Part shown: positions 53,623 through 57,152 of the stretch, in pieces
Numbering within the stretch: the stretch's first letter is position 1
Layout of the letters: every line of letters begins with the position of its first letter
Source of the DNA: Nocardia higoensis NBRC 100133
GTDB lineage: Bacteria; Actinomycetota; Actinomycetes; Mycobacteriales; Mycobacteriaceae
Assembly (NCBI RefSeq): GCF_000308595.1
Contig: NZ_BAGA01000034.1
Span: 1-57,152 of the forward strand
Length of the DNA stretch: 57,152 nucleotides
Direction of reading: 5' to 3'
Program-made: the position numbers and the translations under genes
The notes under the pieces: generated by a model
What the model was told of the DNA's origin: nothing
The model's database searches: none
The model's input: only the letters and a program-made list of their open reading frames with translations

Positions 53623-54168
53623 TTATGAAGTGATCCGCAGGGTCCAGCGGGCTCGGTGACGCAGGCGCACGAGGCCGCCGGGGGCCACGTCCAGCCGCCA
53701 GAACGAGGCGGGCGGCGCGTCGAGGGTGATCAGCAGCGCGGACCGGATGATCGCGGGATGGGTCACCGCCACGGTCGCGACCCCCGCGGCGACCACATCG
53801 GCGAGCCAGTCCCGGGTGCGGGCCACCAGATCGGTGATCGATTCGCCCCCGTGCCCGGCGAAGGCGGGGTCGGTGAGCCAGCGCTGCAGGTCCTCGGGCG
53901 GCAGCGCGGTCAGATCGGCTCCGCGCCACTCGCCCGCGTCGAGATCGCGCAGACGCGCGTCGGGCCTGCCGGCGAGTCCGAGCCGTTCCGCGGTCTGCAC
54001 CGCGCGACGCTCGGGCCCGGTCAGCACCGCGGCCCCCGCGGGCGGGGTGTAGCCGGGCAGGGCGTTGCGGCCAGCCTCGGTGAGCGGTTCGTCGTCGGGG
54101 AAGCGCGCGGCCCGCAGCGCCTCGGTGACGCCGTGACCGATCAGGTCGAGTTTCAGCGTGGTGCCCAC
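53623..54168 (-). CDS. histidine-phosphatase-fold protein with altered RHG motif
   Basis: 181 residues of the phosphoglycerate mutase-like fold. Where active members have RHG, this protein has G11-H12-G13 (LDLIGHGVTEALR), losing the phosphate-binding arginine. The other elements persist: GPERRAVQTAERL (R54/R55), LRDLDAGEWRG, GHGGESI with E109 and AVTHPAI with H137. Catalysis may be impaired, or the neighbouring R54/R55 may compensate. The start GTG 54168 lies 7 nt after TACGCT (54181-54176). Divergent from lhr with 74 nt between; no operon partner. Confidence 0.78.
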   Translation of the reverse strand: MGTTLKLDLIGHGVTEALRAARFPDDEPLTEAGRNALPGYTPPAGAAVLTGPERRAVQTAERLGLAGRPDARLRDLDAGEWRGADLTALPPEDLQRWLTDPAFAGHGGESITDLVARTRDWLADVVAAGVATVAVTHPAIIRSALLITLDAPPASFWRLDVAPGGLVRLRHRARWTLRITS

Positions 54169-54242
54169 GCGCAGCAGCGTACGGCCCCGCCTCCCGGCGC
54201 CGGTCGCGGCTGGTTGTCGGTGCGCGGGTGCACACTGAACGA

Positions 54243-57152
<2,910 letters not shown>

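Overview
The window is about 57 kb of very GC-rich actinobacterial chromosome, probably Nocardia or a close mycolic-acid relative. The grounds are extreme GC3, frequent GTG starts, many promoters with TANNNT placed 6-8 nt before the start codon (leaderless transcripts), a SAM-IV riboswitch, and a gene order that, from memory of the H37Rv map, runs colinear with Mycobacterium tuberculosis from about Rv3370 down to Rv3296 (dnaE2, trmL, metA/metX, icd1, trpS, Rv3335, dacB1, sdhCDAB, cdd, deoA, add, Rv3311, upp, pmmB, deoD, amiB1, amiA1, Rv3304, lpdA, glpD2, lhr). It is core chromosome with lineage-specific insertions; no prophage, insertion sequence, CRISPR array, tRNA or rRNA was recognised.

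1-8.8 kb: start of a secreted protein (cut by the window edge), an SDR with a perfect inverted repeat upstream, a small helical-repeat protein behind a LexA/SOS box that leads directly into error-prone polymerase dnaE2, a membrane M48-like protein that has lost its HExxH, a DUF4349 lipoprotein, a DUF167 protein, trmL and a DUF3017 membrane protein. 8.8-13.2 kb: metX under a SAM-IV riboswitch with a six-codon leader ORF, icd, and an MFS exporter with a pentapeptide-repeat N-terminus. 13.2-20.9 kb: an accessory block holding a TetR regulator with matching operators at its own promoter and at a fadE-SDR operon, an alpha/beta hydrolase, exonuclease III, a barnase/barstar pair, and a second TetR divergent from a DUF2236 protein.

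20.9-29.6 kb: trpS, a YihY/YhjD membrane protein, a DacB-type D,D-carboxypeptidase, radC, a decayed NmrA-like pseudogene, and the sdhCDAB operon. 29.6-42.1 kb: nucleoside salvage (cdd, deoA, add, upp, pmmB, deoD) and two M20 amidohydrolases. This block is interrupted at 32.9-36.3 kb by a five-gene operon resembling ESX/type VII accessory genes: an EspC-like protein, a WXG-fronted NlpC/P60 hydrolase without a signal peptide, EspD/EspH-like and EspL-like small proteins, and an acidic Rv3311-like protein with an internal duplication. I regard this orphan type VII effector cassette as the most interesting system in the window.

42.1-57.2 kb: a gamma-glutamylcyclotransferase-like protein, lpdA, a secreted Pro/Ala/Glu-rich protein behind a perfect 20-bp palindrome and a leader hairpin, a DUF8176-type membrane protein with 21-bp repeats, an aminotransferase, divergent glpK and glpD, an HpnE-like FAD oxidoreductase overlapping its own TetR gene, a histidine-phosphatase-like protein with a broken RHG motif, and the first 970 codons of lhr.
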